Positions 49,617 to 57,960 of a stretch of DNA of 64,000 nucleotides are shown in pieces. The notes under the pieces were generated by a model. The model was not told the origin of the DNA, ran no database searches, and worked only from the letters and a program-made list of their open reading frames with translations. A program made the translations under genes and the position numbers. How positions within the stretch are numbered: the stretch's first letter is position 1; each line of letters begins with the position of its first letter. Source of the DNA: Bacteroidales bacterium (GTDB lineage: Bacteria; Bacteroidota; Bacteroidia; Bacteroidales; UBA932); the NCBI GenBank assembly GCA_004554455.1, contig SFMG01000003.1, forward strand, positions 1 through 64,000. Reading direction: 5' to 3'.

Positions 49617-50327
49617 GGGTTCCGCCTGCAGCGTCTGTTGCAGCAGCGAACATTCGCGTCCAATTCTAATTTTCGTCGCGTCAAAGAAGAATGGCCCGCC
49701 TGCTACGGCCGTAGCGGCACGAGGTTCCGCGTCCGATTCTAATCTTCGTCGCCGCATAGAAGAATGGCCCGCCTGCAGCAACAGCGTTTGTAGTGGCGGC
49801 GACAATGTTCCGCGTCCGATTCTAATCTTCGTCGCCGCATAGAAGAATGGCCCGCCTGCTGCGACCGTAGCGGCGACGACGTTCCGCGTCCAATTCTAAT
49901 TTTCGTCGCGTCAAAGAAGAATGGCCCGCCTGCTACGGCCGTAGCGGCACGAGGTTCCGCGTCCGACTCTAATTTCCGTTGCCGCAACGAAGAATAGTTC
50001 CGCCTGCAGCGTTCGTTGCGGCATCGGCCTGCCGCGTCTGATTCAAATTTTCGTCGCCGCAAAGGAGAATAGTTCCGCCTGCTATGGCCGTAGCGGCACG
50101 AGGTTCCGCGTCCGACTCTAATTTCCGTTGCCGCAACGAAGAATAGTTTCGCCTGCAGCGTTCGTTGCGGCATCGGCCTGCCGCGTCTGATTCAAATTTT
50201 CGTCGCCGCAAAGGAGAATAGTTCCGCCTGCAGCAGACGTAGCGGCTGTGATCTTTCGCGTCCGATTCTAATTCCCGTCGCCGCGACGAAGAATGGTTCC
50301 GCCTGCAGAATGACCGTAGCGGACGCA
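49617..50327. repeat. Repeat locus 4, about ten units of the 73-75-bp family
   Basis: The marker GCGTCC or GCGTCT recurs at about 49656, 49729, 49812, 49886, 49959, 50034, 50108, 50183 and 50258, mostly 73-75 bases apart, with one 83-base unit. Flanks (AATTCTAATTTTCGTCGC, AGAATGGCCCGCCTGC) are conserved and the centre varies between types built on CCGTAGCGGC and CGTTCGTTGCGGC. Two adjacent unit pairs are near-identical, suggesting recent duplication. Confidence 0.9.
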
Positions 50328-50400
50328 GGCGGGGACAGGATGCCACGAAGGCGGCATAATCCTAAGTAAAAAGCCGCCGGAGTGGCGCCCTGTCCCCGCC
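50328..50400. repeat. Hairpin repeat element, copy 5 (most complete)
   Basis: A 73-base interrupted palindrome: outer arms GGCGGGGACAGG (50328-50339) and CCTGTCCCCGCC (50389-50400) pair perfectly; inner arms GCCACGAAGGCGGC and GCCGCCGGAGTGGC pair at 11 of 14 positions; the loop is ATAATCCTAAGTAAAAA. Confidence 0.92.
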
Positions 50401-50532
50401 GCTGCCCGTGGTCAGACTCAGGCTCAATCACCCCGCCGCTGCCAATGGTCAGACTCGGGCCAGATCACCCTGCCGCTGCCCGTAGTCAGACTCGGGCCAA
50501 ATCACCCCGCCGCTGTTCGTGGTCAGACTCTG
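50401..50532. repeat. Repeat locus 4, second family with exact 37-bp period
   Basis: GTCAGACTC or a close variant occurs at 50411, 50448, 50485 and 50522, 37 bases apart, with CACCCCGCCGCTGCC between. It is the reverse complement of the family at 10755-10903 and again abuts the hairpin element. Confidence 0.9.
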
Positions 50533-50615
50533 AAACTATTTCTTTGAAACAGCGACGAAAGACAGCCCTCTAGGCAAGATTTTTTTAGAATAATTTTGAA
50601 TTATTCAAAATAAAA

Positions 50616-50647
50616 ATTTGGAATTTGGAAATTTATCCTTACCTTCG
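50616..50647 (+). promoter_or_regulatory. Promoter of the rubrerythrin-rubredoxin genes
   Basis: TTTG at 50616-50619 and TACCTTCG at 50640-50647 are 20 bases apart; one mismatch to the -7 consensus. The start codon follows 25 bases later. Confidence 0.55.
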
Positions 50648-50672
50648 CTGAAGAATTTTAAAACAGAACAAT

Positions 50673-51212
50673 ATGGCAACAAAGTATGCAGGAACCCAGA
50701 CCGAAAAAAATCTGGAAGCGGCTTTCGCAGGAGAGTCACAGGCAAGAAACAAATACACCTACTTTGCATCAAAGGCAAAAAAAGAAGGCTTTGAGCAGAT
50801 AGCTGCCCTCTTCCTTGAGACGGCCGACAATGAGAAGGAACACGCAAAATTGTGGTTCAAAGAGCTCAATGGCATCGGCAACACTGCAGAGAACCTCGTG
50901 GCTGCCGCAGAAGGCGAAAACTACGAGTGGACCGATATGTATGATGGCTTTGCTAAGACAGCTGACGAAGAAGGCTTCCCTGAGCTCGCAGCGAAATTCA
51001 GGCTCGTGGCAGCCATCGAAAAGAGGCACGAAGAGCGTTATCGCGCACTGCTTCACAATGTGGAAACCGCAGAGGTCTTCAAGAGAAGCGAAGTTAAGGT
51101 GTGGGAATGCCGCAACTGCGGACACATTGTAATTGGTACTGAGGCTCCGGAGATCTGCCCTGTATGTGCACATCCACAGGCCTACTTCGAGATTCACAAG
51201 GAAAACTTCTAG
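50673..51212 (+). CDS. rbr: Rubrerythrin
   Basis: A 179-residue non-haem iron peroxidase that reduces hydrogen peroxide in anaerobes. The N-terminal four-helix bundle (about residues 1-140) holds the di-iron ligands in FAGESQARNKY, NEKEHAK and EKRHEERY. The C-terminal rubredoxin-like domain has both cysteine pairs (WECRNCGH and ICPVCAH). A rubredoxin gene follows immediately and is the likely electron donor. Codon choice is biased as in abundant proteins. Confidence 0.95.
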   Translation: MATKYAGTQTEKNLEAAFAGESQARNKYTYFASKAKKEGFEQIAALFLETADNEKEHAKLWFKELNGIGNTAENLVAAAEGENYEWTDMYDGFAKTADEEGFPELAAKFRLVAAIEKRHEERYRALLHNVETAEVFKRSEVKVWECRNCGHIVIGTEAPEICPVCAHPQAYFEIHKENF

Positions 51213-51244
51213 AATTCTGAGATATGTATTACGATGAAGCTGAT

Positions 51245-51406
51245 ATGACGAAGTACCGCTGCAAGGTATGCGGTTACGTCTATGACCCTGAAAAGGGTGA
51301 CCCAAGCCAGGGAATCTATCCCGGCACTCCGTTCAACGAACTGCCTTCCTCTTGGAAGTGCCCTCGTTGCAAGGTAGGCAAAGAGAATTTCGAGCCTATG
51401 CTCTAA
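51245..51406 (+). CDS. Rubredoxin
   Basis: A 53-residue iron-sulfur electron carrier with one iron bound by four cysteines in YRCKVCGYVYD and WKCPRCKVG, the canonical arrangement. I prefer the ATG at 51245 (MTKYRCKVCG) because rubredoxins start just before the first cysteine loop; an in-frame ATG at 51224 would add MYYDEAD. It lies within 32 bases of the rubrerythrin gene and ends shortly before a terminator, so the two form one oxidative-stress transcript. Confidence 0.93.
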   Translation: MTKYRCKVCGYVYDPEKGDPSQGIYPGTPFNELPSSWKCPRCKVGKENFEPML

Positions 51407-51411
51407 GTCCT

Positions 51412-51456
51412 GAATCACTGGAATCATTGAAATCACAGGAATCACTGGAATCACTG
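51412..51456. repeat. Five 9-bp tandem repeats after rubredoxin
   Basis: Units of GAATCACTG type at 51412, 51421, 51430, 51439 and 51448; three are identical. They occupy the 3' untranslated region before the terminator. Confidence 0.88.
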
Positions 51457-51497
51457 ATCACAGTACGCCAAAGATAACAACGATTCCCACACAAAAT

Positions 51498-51534
51498 AAG
51501 CCGGCTGGAAAGCGATTTCCGACCGGCTTCTTTA
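51498..51534 (+). terminator. Terminator of the rubrerythrin-rubredoxin transcript
   Basis: AAGCCGG and CCGGCTT close a stem that also contains GGAAA and TTTCC arms; it is followed by CTTTAGTTT. The T tract is imperfect. Confidence 0.7.
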
Positions 51535-51589
51535 GTTTCGCGGCAATGTCACGAAGACTGGCCCAGACTTGAGGATGATGTCACGAAGA

Positions 51590-52132
51590 CTATCCTAAAG
51601 GAGTGAGCTCACCCGTGACAGAATCCATCATATAGCCCCGCACGACAACGTCCTTGGGTACCAGGGGATGGTTGGATATCAGATCGATGGTTTCAAGTAT
51701 CGCAGAAGGGGTATCGTCGAAGCCGTGGAGCCAGGAATCGAGATCGATGCCGCAATGCCGCATAAGGCTTATATGCTCGTCATCGATACCGCGTTCCTTC
51801 ATCAGATGGAGCATCTCACCTGCATCCATACCCTGAACCCCGCAACCGGTGTGACCGATGACCATTATTTCATTGACGCCAAGTTCATAAATGGCTACCA
51901 GCAGACTGCGTATGGTGCTGTCGAAAGGGTTAGTCACAACTGCACCCGCATTCTTGATCAGCTTGACGTCGCCGTTCCTGATGCCCAGGGCGGCCGGCAG
52001 CAATGTCACCAGGCGCGTATCCATACAGGTAAGTATGGCTATCTTTTTGTCCGGATACTTGCTCGTCTTGTATTTTTCGTATTCTCCGGACTCGACAAAT
52101 TTTCTATTGTATTCGAGAATGGTGTCTATCAT
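51590..52132 (-). CDS. Beta-class carbonic anhydrase
   Basis: A 180-residue zinc enzyme interconverting CO2 and bicarbonate. The ligands Cys36 (in LTCMDTR with the Asp38-Arg40 dyad), His94 and Cys97 (in GHTGC) are all present. It is of the shorter type common in Firmicutes and Bacteroidetes. Bicarbonate would feed carboxylation such as that by PEP carboxykinase encoded elsewhere in the window. Upstream lies a 10-bp-phased AT-rich repeat instead of an obvious TAnnTTTG element. Confidence 0.93.
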   Translation of the reverse strand: MIDTILEYNRKFVESGEYEKYKTSKYPDKKIAILTCMDTRLVTLLPAALGIRNGDVKLIKNAGAVVTNPFDSTIRSLLVAIYELGVNEIMVIGHTGCGVQGMDAGEMLHLMKERGIDDEHISLMRHCGIDLDSWLHGFDDTPSAILETIDLISNHPLVPKDVVVRGYMMDSVTGELTPLG

Positions 52133-52210
52133 ATTATATATACTGCTATATATCGTTATATATACTGTTATATATCGCTATGTATCGTTATATATCGCTA
52201 TATATTTCTA
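52133..52210. repeat. AT-rich repeat with 10-bp phasing upstream of carbonic anhydrase
   Basis: TATATATCG/TATATATAC motifs recur every 10 or so bases from 52133 to about 52210. Because 10 bases is close to one helical turn, the tract may be curved or easily melted. It occupies most of the gap between two genes of the same strand. Confidence 0.8.
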
Positions 52211-52245
52211 AAATGTAATATATTACCAATCAGTCAAATAGCACT

Positions 52246-53481
52246 TCAGTCCACGGGTGCAGAACGGACGAAGCCCGGTATGCTCAGGTCGCGGTCCTGT
52301 ACGACGTAGCGCACCGCCGCGGCACCGGAGTCCCCGGCGCGGGCCTCGGCGGCGAGGCGGGCGATGGGGCCGCTGCGTTTGCAGTCGATGATGAGGCCGA
52401 GGCGCAGGGAGTCGAAATCGCTGAGCATAGGATAGTCGCCATTGCTGTCACCGGCAATCAGGGAAGGCTGGCGGCCGCAATGGGATGGGGCGATAAGCTT
52501 CCTGATGCAGGCGGTCTTGCCGGAATGGTAGGTCTGGTCGTAATCCGGCGCAAGCTCCCCGTAGCAGATCTGTTCGTCGGCAAGACGTATTCCAAAGACA
52601 TTCTCAGGCGGGATATTGAGCCCGTACTTAGGGTCGCAGGCCATAGCCTCAACTATCTTTTCAAGAGAGGCAGAGCATATATACACATCAAAGCCATTGT
52701 CCTGCAAGCACTTATACAAATGGATATTCTCCTGCGGCAAGGCCATGCCCTTGCGGACCTCGACAGAAAGGCTGCCGTCCGGACTGTCCCAGATTTCGCT
52801 GCGTATGGGCCCGAAAGAGAGCCAGTGGTCAACCGACTCACGGGTGAAGGCCTGCAGTTCTTCCCAACTCATTCCGAAGAAGAGGGATGGCTGCCAGAGG
52901 CACCAGATTCCGTAATCGAAGCTGTGCTCAACGCCCTCGTTCAGAACCAGGAGACGGGCGCGGAAATCAAGGTAGCAGTCGCTTGAACGGATTTCGTCCA
53001 AAGCCATCCCGTCGGCTTTCATAGACATAAGGACTGCGAAATCGTCGCTCAGTCCCTGAGCCAGTTCACGGGCGGTCCAGCCCTTTCCGTCCTCCCTGTC
53101 CGCCTTCAGCTTAGGCCCGTCGGGAGCCCAGTTCTCCGGGAGTATGCCCTTCAGTTCGCAGTCGAGATCCGGAATGTTGGCGGTAAAGCGTCCGAAAGCC
53201 TCGTCAGGCGAAAAGGCGTAGTTCAGATTCTCAATCTGATATATCATCAAAGTCAGGGATATATCGTTGATAATCGTAGTGTTGTCATAGTCGAAGACTG
53301 CGTACGGCCGGCACTGCGGATTGTAGTCGGGCGACGAAATGCCCTCACTGCGTATCAGTTCGTCGAGGGCGGCATAGACGCTGTCGTTCCAGTTGTCGCG
53401 CGGCAGTTGCGGAGCCTGGCTGCAGGAATATATGGCCGCTGCAAGCAGCGTAGCCAGAAAAAATAGATGCGTATTTCTCAT
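52246..53481 (-). CDS. HAD-superfamily phosphatase lipoprotein (phosphoserine-phosphatase-like)
   Basis: A 411-residue exported lipoprotein with Cys20 lipobox (AAIYSC). HAD motif I is FDYDNTTI (Asp64, Asp66), a central cap region follows, motif II lies near VYICSAS, and motif IV is the late GDSNGDYPML. This arrangement resembles phosphoserine phosphatase-like haloacid dehalogenase hydrolases that act on small phosphoesters, here in the periplasm or at the surface. The ATG at 53481 starts the signal peptide; nine residues upstream in frame are not needed. A -7 promoter box lies only six bases before it. Confidence 0.82.
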   Translation of the reverse strand: MRNTHLFFLATLLAAAIYSCSQAPQLPRDNWNDSVYAALDELIRSEGISSPDYNPQCRPYAVFDYDNTTIINDISLTLMIYQIENLNYAFSPDEAFGRFTANIPDLDCELKGILPENWAPDGPKLKADREDGKGWTARELAQGLSDDFAVLMSMKADGMALDEIRSSDCYLDFRARLLVLNEGVEHSFDYGIWCLWQPSLFFGMSWEELQAFTRESVDHWLSFGPIRSEIWDSPDGSLSVEVRKGMALPQENIHLYKCLQDNGFDVYICSASLEKIVEAMACDPKYGLNIPPENVFGIRLADEQICYGELAPDYDQTYHSGKTACIRKLIAPSHCGRQPSLIAGDSNGDYPMLSDFDSLRLGLIIDCKRSGPIARLAAEARAGDSGAAAVRYVVQDRDLSIPGFVRSAPVD

Positions 53482-53487
53482 ATCCGA

Positions 53488-53495
53488 CAAATTTA
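53488..53495 (-). promoter_or_regulatory. -7 element for the HAD lipoprotein gene
   Basis: TAAATTTG on the minus strand, six bases before the start codon, implying a very short or absent leader. Confidence 0.4.
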
Positions 53496-53627
53496 GCAAT
53501 TTGAGCAATCATCAAAAAATAACTGAAAAAAATATACAGAAGGGCGAGGCGGAAGACATACACAACTGGTGCCACGGGATAGAGCTTTAATCCCGCGGCA
53601 CCGGCTATGAATCTCGGGGTACGCTCT

Positions 53628-54989
53628 CTACTTGAGCGCCTCGAAGAGATATTTGGCTATGAAGAGGACGGCCAGGACAGCCATAGTTGGGCTGATTTTC
53701 CTGATGCCGTCCTTTTTGAAGCTGAGCAGGTGGAGCACAACATAGGTGATCACACCTATCATTATACCGTCGGAGATGCTGTAGCACAGAGGCATGAGGA
53801 GCATAGTGACGAAAGCCGGAATGGCCTCATCCATATCGTTGAAGTTGATGGAGCCAACTGAGCTGGCCATCATCACGCCCACGAGCACAAGCACCGCACC
53901 TGTCGCCGCAGCGGGGATGGCGAGGAAGAAGTTAGAGAACGGCAGGGCAAGCGCGAAGCATACTGCCACTACAAAGGCGGTCAGACCCGTACGTCCACCT
54001 TCCGCAACACCCGCAGCGCTCTCCACGTAGGTAGTGGTGGTGGAGGTACCGAGGCAGGCGCCTGCTGTGGTGGCCACTGCATCGGCCATAAGTATGCGGT
54101 TCACGCCGTCCACCTTTCCGTCCTTGTCAATCATTCCGGCCTTCATGGAAACGCCCACGACAGTGCCTATGGTGTCGAACATATCGATGAAGAGGAAGGT
54201 CAACACAACCACGAGCATATCCCAGCTGAACACCTGGTCCCAGGCGAACTGGCAGAAGATAGGCTTGATTCCCGGCACCGCAAGGCTGAATTCGCCGAAT
54301 TTGGTGACACCCATAGAAATGCCTATGATGGTGGTAATGACTATGCCTATGAGCAGGGCTCCCTTGACCTTGAGCGCCAGCAGTCCTCCGGTAATGAAAA
54401 AGGCTATGATCGCAAGCACTGCAGTAGGTTCAGAGAGGTCGCCGAGGCCCACGAGGGTTGAAGGATTGTCCACGATGATGCCGCAGTTCTTGAGACCTAT
54501 GAAGGCGATGAAAAGGCCTATGCCGGCGCTGATCGCCTTCTTCATATCGGAAGGTATCGCGTTCACGATGAGCTCGCGTACCTTGGTGAGCGTGAGAAGT
54601 ATGAAGATAAGTCCCTCGATGAGAATGGCGGTAAGAGCGAACTGCCAGCTGTAGCCCATTCCGAGACATACAGTGAACACAAAGAAGGCATTGAGGCCCA
54701 TGCCAGGGGCAAGTCCGAAAGGCTTCTTTGCATAGAAGGCCATTACGAGCGTACCTACTATGGCGGCAAGGGCCGTGGCAGTGAATACGGACGGAGTAGG
54801 CATACCCTGGTCTGCGAGGGCGCTGAAGATGCCCGGGTTGACGGCCAGGATGTAGGCCATTGTAAGGAAGGTGGTGACTCCGGCCACAATCTCTGTCCTG
54901 AGCTTGTGTGTGCCCTTCTCAAAGCCGAAGAGCTTCTGCATTGCGTTTTTCATAAGTATGATTATTTGCTGAAATTGCGGTTCTGTCAT
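53628..54989 (-). CDS. NCS2-family purine permease (AzgA-like)
   Basis: A 453-residue inner-membrane transporter with about thirteen helices, predicted to import adenine, guanine or hypoxanthine with protons. Typical AzgA-branch sequences are TEIVAGVTTFLTMAYILAVNP near the start, GLAPGMGLNAFF, and the DMFDTIGTVVGV and GTSTTTTYVESAAGVAEGGRTG regions. The start at 54989 overlaps the upstream permease stop (ATGA), pointing to coupled translation; an internal ATG at 54953 is the alternative. It ends the guaB-guaA-permease-permease run. Confidence 0.88.
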   Translation of the reverse strand: MTEPQFQQIIILMKNAMQKLFGFEKGTHKLRTEIVAGVTTFLTMAYILAVNPGIFSALADQGMPTPSVFTATALAAIVGTLVMAFYAKKPFGLAPGMGLNAFFVFTVCLGMGYSWQFALTAILIEGLIFILLTLTKVRELIVNAIPSDMKKAISAGIGLFIAFIGLKNCGIIVDNPSTLVGLGDLSEPTAVLAIIAFFITGGLLALKVKGALLIGIVITTIIGISMGVTKFGEFSLAVPGIKPIFCQFAWDQVFSWDMLVVVLTFLFIDMFDTIGTVVGVSMKAGMIDKDGKVDGVNRILMADAVATTAGACLGTSTTTTYVESAAGVAEGGRTGLTAFVVAVCFALALPFSNFFLAIPAAATGAVLVLVGVMMASSVGSINFNDMDEAIPAFVTMLLMPLCYSISDGIMIGVITYVVLHLLSFKKDGIRKISPTMAVLAVLFIAKYLFEALK

Positions 54990-56317
54990 ATCTCGAAGTT
55001 GACTGAGCTGTCACCCTTGAGGTCCTTGCCGAACTCATAGTCCTTGCCCGGCAGTATGGCGTTCAGGACTATGCCCACGATGGCGGCAACGGCAAGTCCG
55101 GAGAACTTGACGGCACCTATGCCCACGCTTCCCGGGCCGTAGGCGATGCCTATGGCAAGCACGAGTATGAGGGCTGCGATGATCACGTTGCGGGATTTGG
55201 TGAAATCGACCTTGTTCTCCACCACATTGCGTATGCCGACGGCTGAAATCATACCGTAGAGCACCAGGGACACGCCTCCCACGGTGGCAGTCGGCATAGT
55301 GCTGACCGCTGTCGCGAATTTAGGGCAGAAGGAGAGCAGGATGGCCAGGACGGCGGCTATTCTGATGACGCGTGGATCGAAGACCTGGGTGATGTTGAGC
55401 ACACCGGTGTTCTCACCGTAGGTGGTGTTCGCAGGGGCTCCGAAAGCGGATGCGAGGGCGGTTGCGAGACCGTCACCCATAAGGGTGCGGTGCAGGCCCG
55501 GGTCGCTGAGGTAGTCGCGTCCGGTGGTGGAGGAGATTGCGCACATATCGCCTATATGCTCGACCATCGTGGCCAGGGATATAGGCAGTATGGTGATGAT
55601 CGCAGTCAGGATGAGACTCCAGTTCGGGGACTTGAACACGGCGATGGCGGTGTCCTGCATCTTGAACGGAAGACCTATCCAGGCGGCATCCCTGACAGCC
55701 GAGAAATCGACCTTGCCCAGGCAGCAGGCGAGGATGTATGAACCTATGACACCCATGAGTATAGGGATGATCTTGATCATTCCCCTGCCCCAGATGTTGC
55801 AGACAATGATGATGAGTATGGCCGCAAGGGCTATCCACCAGTTGTCGGTACAGCTGTTGATAGCCGAGCCGGAAAGGGTGAGGCCTATGGCTATGATCAC
55901 CGGACCGGTTACTATAGGCGGGAAGAAACGCATTACCCTGCGGGTACCGAAGACGGCAAAGAGGGCTGCGAGCACGAAGTACATCAGACCGGCACAGAAG
56001 ACGCCTATGCAGGCGTAAGGCAGGGCCTGGGACATAGTCAGGCCATAAGGGGCCTCGGAGGCTATCTGCACGACTCCGGCATATCCGCCTATGAAGGCGA
56101 AGGAGGAACCGAGGAAGGCAGGGACCTTGAGTTTGGTGAGGAAGTGGAAAATCAGGGTGCCGAGTCCCGCGAAAAGAAGGGTCGCGGACATCGACAGACC
56201 GGTGATCATAGGTACCAGAACCGTGGCTCCGAACATAGCGAAGAGGTGCTGGAGGCCGAGCACGGCCATTTTTGGTGCCCCGAGGCTGCGGGCATCGAAG
56301 ACTGCGTTGTTTGCCAT
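54986..56317 (-). CDS. uraA: NCS2-family nucleobase permease (UraA-like)
   Basis: A 443-residue inner-membrane nucleobase:proton symporter of the uracil/xanthine branch. GLQHLFAMFGATVLVP at the N-terminus, the substrate-site ATMVEHIGDMCAIS region and the GAPANTTYGENTGVLNITQVF segment are close to UraA. Relatives transport uracil, but xanthine is possible, and the neighbouring guaA/guaB genes would fit a purine. It starts 23 bases after guaA and overlaps the next permease gene by four bases. Confidence 0.87.
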   Translation of the reverse strand: MANNAVFDARSLGAPKMAVLGLQHLFAMFGATVLVPMITGLSMSATLLFAGLGTLIFHFLTKLKVPAFLGSSFAFIGGYAGVVQIASEAPYGLTMSQALPYACIGVFCAGLMYFVLAALFAVFGTRRVMRFFPPIVTGPVIIAIGLTLSGSAINSCTDNWWIALAAILIIIVCNIWGRGMIKIIPILMGVIGSYILACCLGKVDFSAVRDAAWIGLPFKMQDTAIAVFKSPNWSLILTAIITILPISLATMVEHIGDMCAISSTTGRDYLSDPGLHRTLMGDGLATALASAFGAPANTTYGENTGVLNITQVFDPRVIRIAAVLAILLSFCPKFATAVSTMPTATVGGVSLVLYGMISAVGIRNVVENKVDFTKSRNVIIAALILVLAIGIAYGPGSVGIGAVKFSGLAVAAIVGIVLNAILPGKDYEFGKDLKGDSSVNFEI

Positions 56318-56340
56318 AGATCAGTATAGTTTCGGATTGC

Positions 56341-57960
56341 TTATTCCCATTCTATCGTTGCAGGCGGTTTCGAGGAGACGTCGTAGCATACCCTGTTGAC
56401 GCCGCGCACCCTGTTGATTATCTCGTTGGAGACGGAAGCGAGGAAGTCGTAAGGGAGGTGAACCCAGTCTGCGGTCATTCCGTCTGTGGATATGACTGCG
56501 CGCAGGGCCACGGTGCTTTCGTAGGTACGTTCGTCGCCCATCACGCCTACGCTCTTTACTGGCAGCAATATGACTCCTGCCTGCCAGATGGCGTCGTAGA
56601 GGGTATGGGCCTCGATGGTAGGGTCGCTCGCGCTCATTACGCGTTCCGCACCCGGTCCGGCGAGGGCCTCGATTGCGCTCTTGTTGCCGTCGAGACTGTA
56701 GTTGCGCAGTCCGCGAATGAATATGTCGTCGGCTTCGCGCAGCACCTTGAGTTTCTCTTCGGTGACATCGCCGAGTATGCGTATGCCGAGTGAAGGTCCC
56801 GGGAAAGGATGACGGCTTATCAGTTCGTCTTTTATGCCGAGGGCGCGGCCAACCCTGCGCACTTCGTCCTTGAAGAGGGAGCGCAGCGGCTCGATGATGC
56901 TCAGGTTCATCTCCTCCGGCAGACCGCCCACGTTGTGGTGGGACTTGATCTTGCTGGCGGTGCCGTTGATTCCGGCGGACTCTATGACATCAGGGTATAT
57001 GGTTCCCTGGGCGAGCCAGCGCGCGTTTTCTATGCGACGGGCATATCTGTCGAAAGTCTCGACGAAGAGGCGGCCAATGATCTTGCGCTTCTTCTCCGGC
57101 TCGCTGACGCCGGAGAGGGCGGAAAGGAACTCCGCTGACGCATCCGCGCCTATGACGTTGAGTCCCATATCCTTGTAGCTTTCGAGCACGTCTTCGAACT
57201 CGTTCTTGCGCAGCAGGCCGTTGTTTACGAAAATGCAGCTGAGATTGTGGCCTATGGCCTTGTTGAGCAGGACGCCTGCCACGGTGGAATCTACTCCGCC
57301 GCTGAGGCCGAGTATGACCTTGTCGTCACCCACCTTCGCGCGTATTTCCGCTATAGCTGTGTCTATGAACGAGGCCGGGGTCCAGTCGCCGCTGCAGCCA
57401 CATATATCCAATGCGAAGTTGGCAAGGATACGGCTGCCCTCGCTGGTGTGGAAGACCTCCGGATGGAACTGCACCGCGTAGGTCGGCTCTCCGTCTATGC
57501 TGTAGGCGGCGTTCTCGACGTCAGCGGTAGAGGCGATCACATGGGCGCCGAGAGGAAGGCAGGCGATGGTGTCACCATGCGACATCCAGACCTGGCTGCT
57601 GCGGCTGACACCTTTGAGCAGTGGCGATTCCGCGTCGGTAACCTCCAGCATTGCACGCCCGTATTCCCTTGCTATTGAAGCGTTTACGCATCCGCCATAG
57701 TTCTGTGCAAGGTACTGCGCGCCATAACATATACCCAGAATTGGATAGCGTCCCTTTATGCCGGCGAGATTGACTTTCGGCGCATTCTCGTCCCTTACCG
57801 AGCAGGGGCTGCCGGAAAGGATTATGCCTTTTACGTCGGAATCAAGCTGCGGGAACTTGTTGAAGGGATGAATCTCGCAATAAACATTCAGTTCCCTGAG
57901 CCGGCGGCCTATGAGCTGCGTGACCTGGGAACCGAAGTCGATGATCAGAATTTTTTCCAT
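56341..57960 (-). CDS. guaA: GMP synthase (glutamine-hydrolysing)
   Basis: A 539-residue enzyme that converts XMP to GMP. The N-terminal class I amidotransferase has Cys78 (GICYGAQ) and the His/Glu pair in QFHPEVFHT; the ATP-pyrophosphatase part has LGLSGGVDSTVAGVLL; the C-terminal dimerisation domain has PFPGPSLGIRI and ends PPATIEWE. Length is slightly above the usual 515-525. Its ATG overlaps the guaB stop by one base (TGATG), so IMP to XMP to GMP is encoded by one transcript. Confidence 0.97.
   Translation of the reverse strand: MEKILIIDFGSQVTQLIGRRLRELNVYCEIHPFNKFPQLDSDVKGIILSGSPCSVRDENAPKVNLAGIKGRYPILGICYGAQYLAQNYGGCVNASIAREYGRAMLEVTDAESPLLKGVSRSSQVWMSHGDTIACLPLGAHVIASTADVENAAYSIDGEPTYAVQFHPEVFHTSEGSRILANFALDICGCSGDWTPASFIDTAIAEIRAKVGDDKVILGLSGGVDSTVAGVLLNKAIGHNLSCIFVNNGLLRKNEFEDVLESYKDMGLNVIGADASAEFLSALSGVSEPEKKRKIIGRLFVETFDRYARRIENARWLAQGTIYPDVIESAGINGTASKIKSHHNVGGLPEEMNLSIIEPLRSLFKDEVRRVGRALGIKDELISRHPFPGPSLGIRILGDVTEEKLKVLREADDIFIRGLRNYSLDGNKSAIEALAGPGAERVMSASDPTIEAHTLYDAIWQAGVILLPVKSVGVMGDERTYESTVALRAVISTDGMTADWVHLPYDFLASVSNEIINRVRGVNRVCYDVSSKPPATIEWE

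Noticed and set aside
49050..49742. 230-residue open frame over repeat locus 4
   Set aside because: Made of the 37-bp and 72-bp repeats and the inverted repeat; reading continues across unrelated modules, as expected of repeat DNA and not of a gene.
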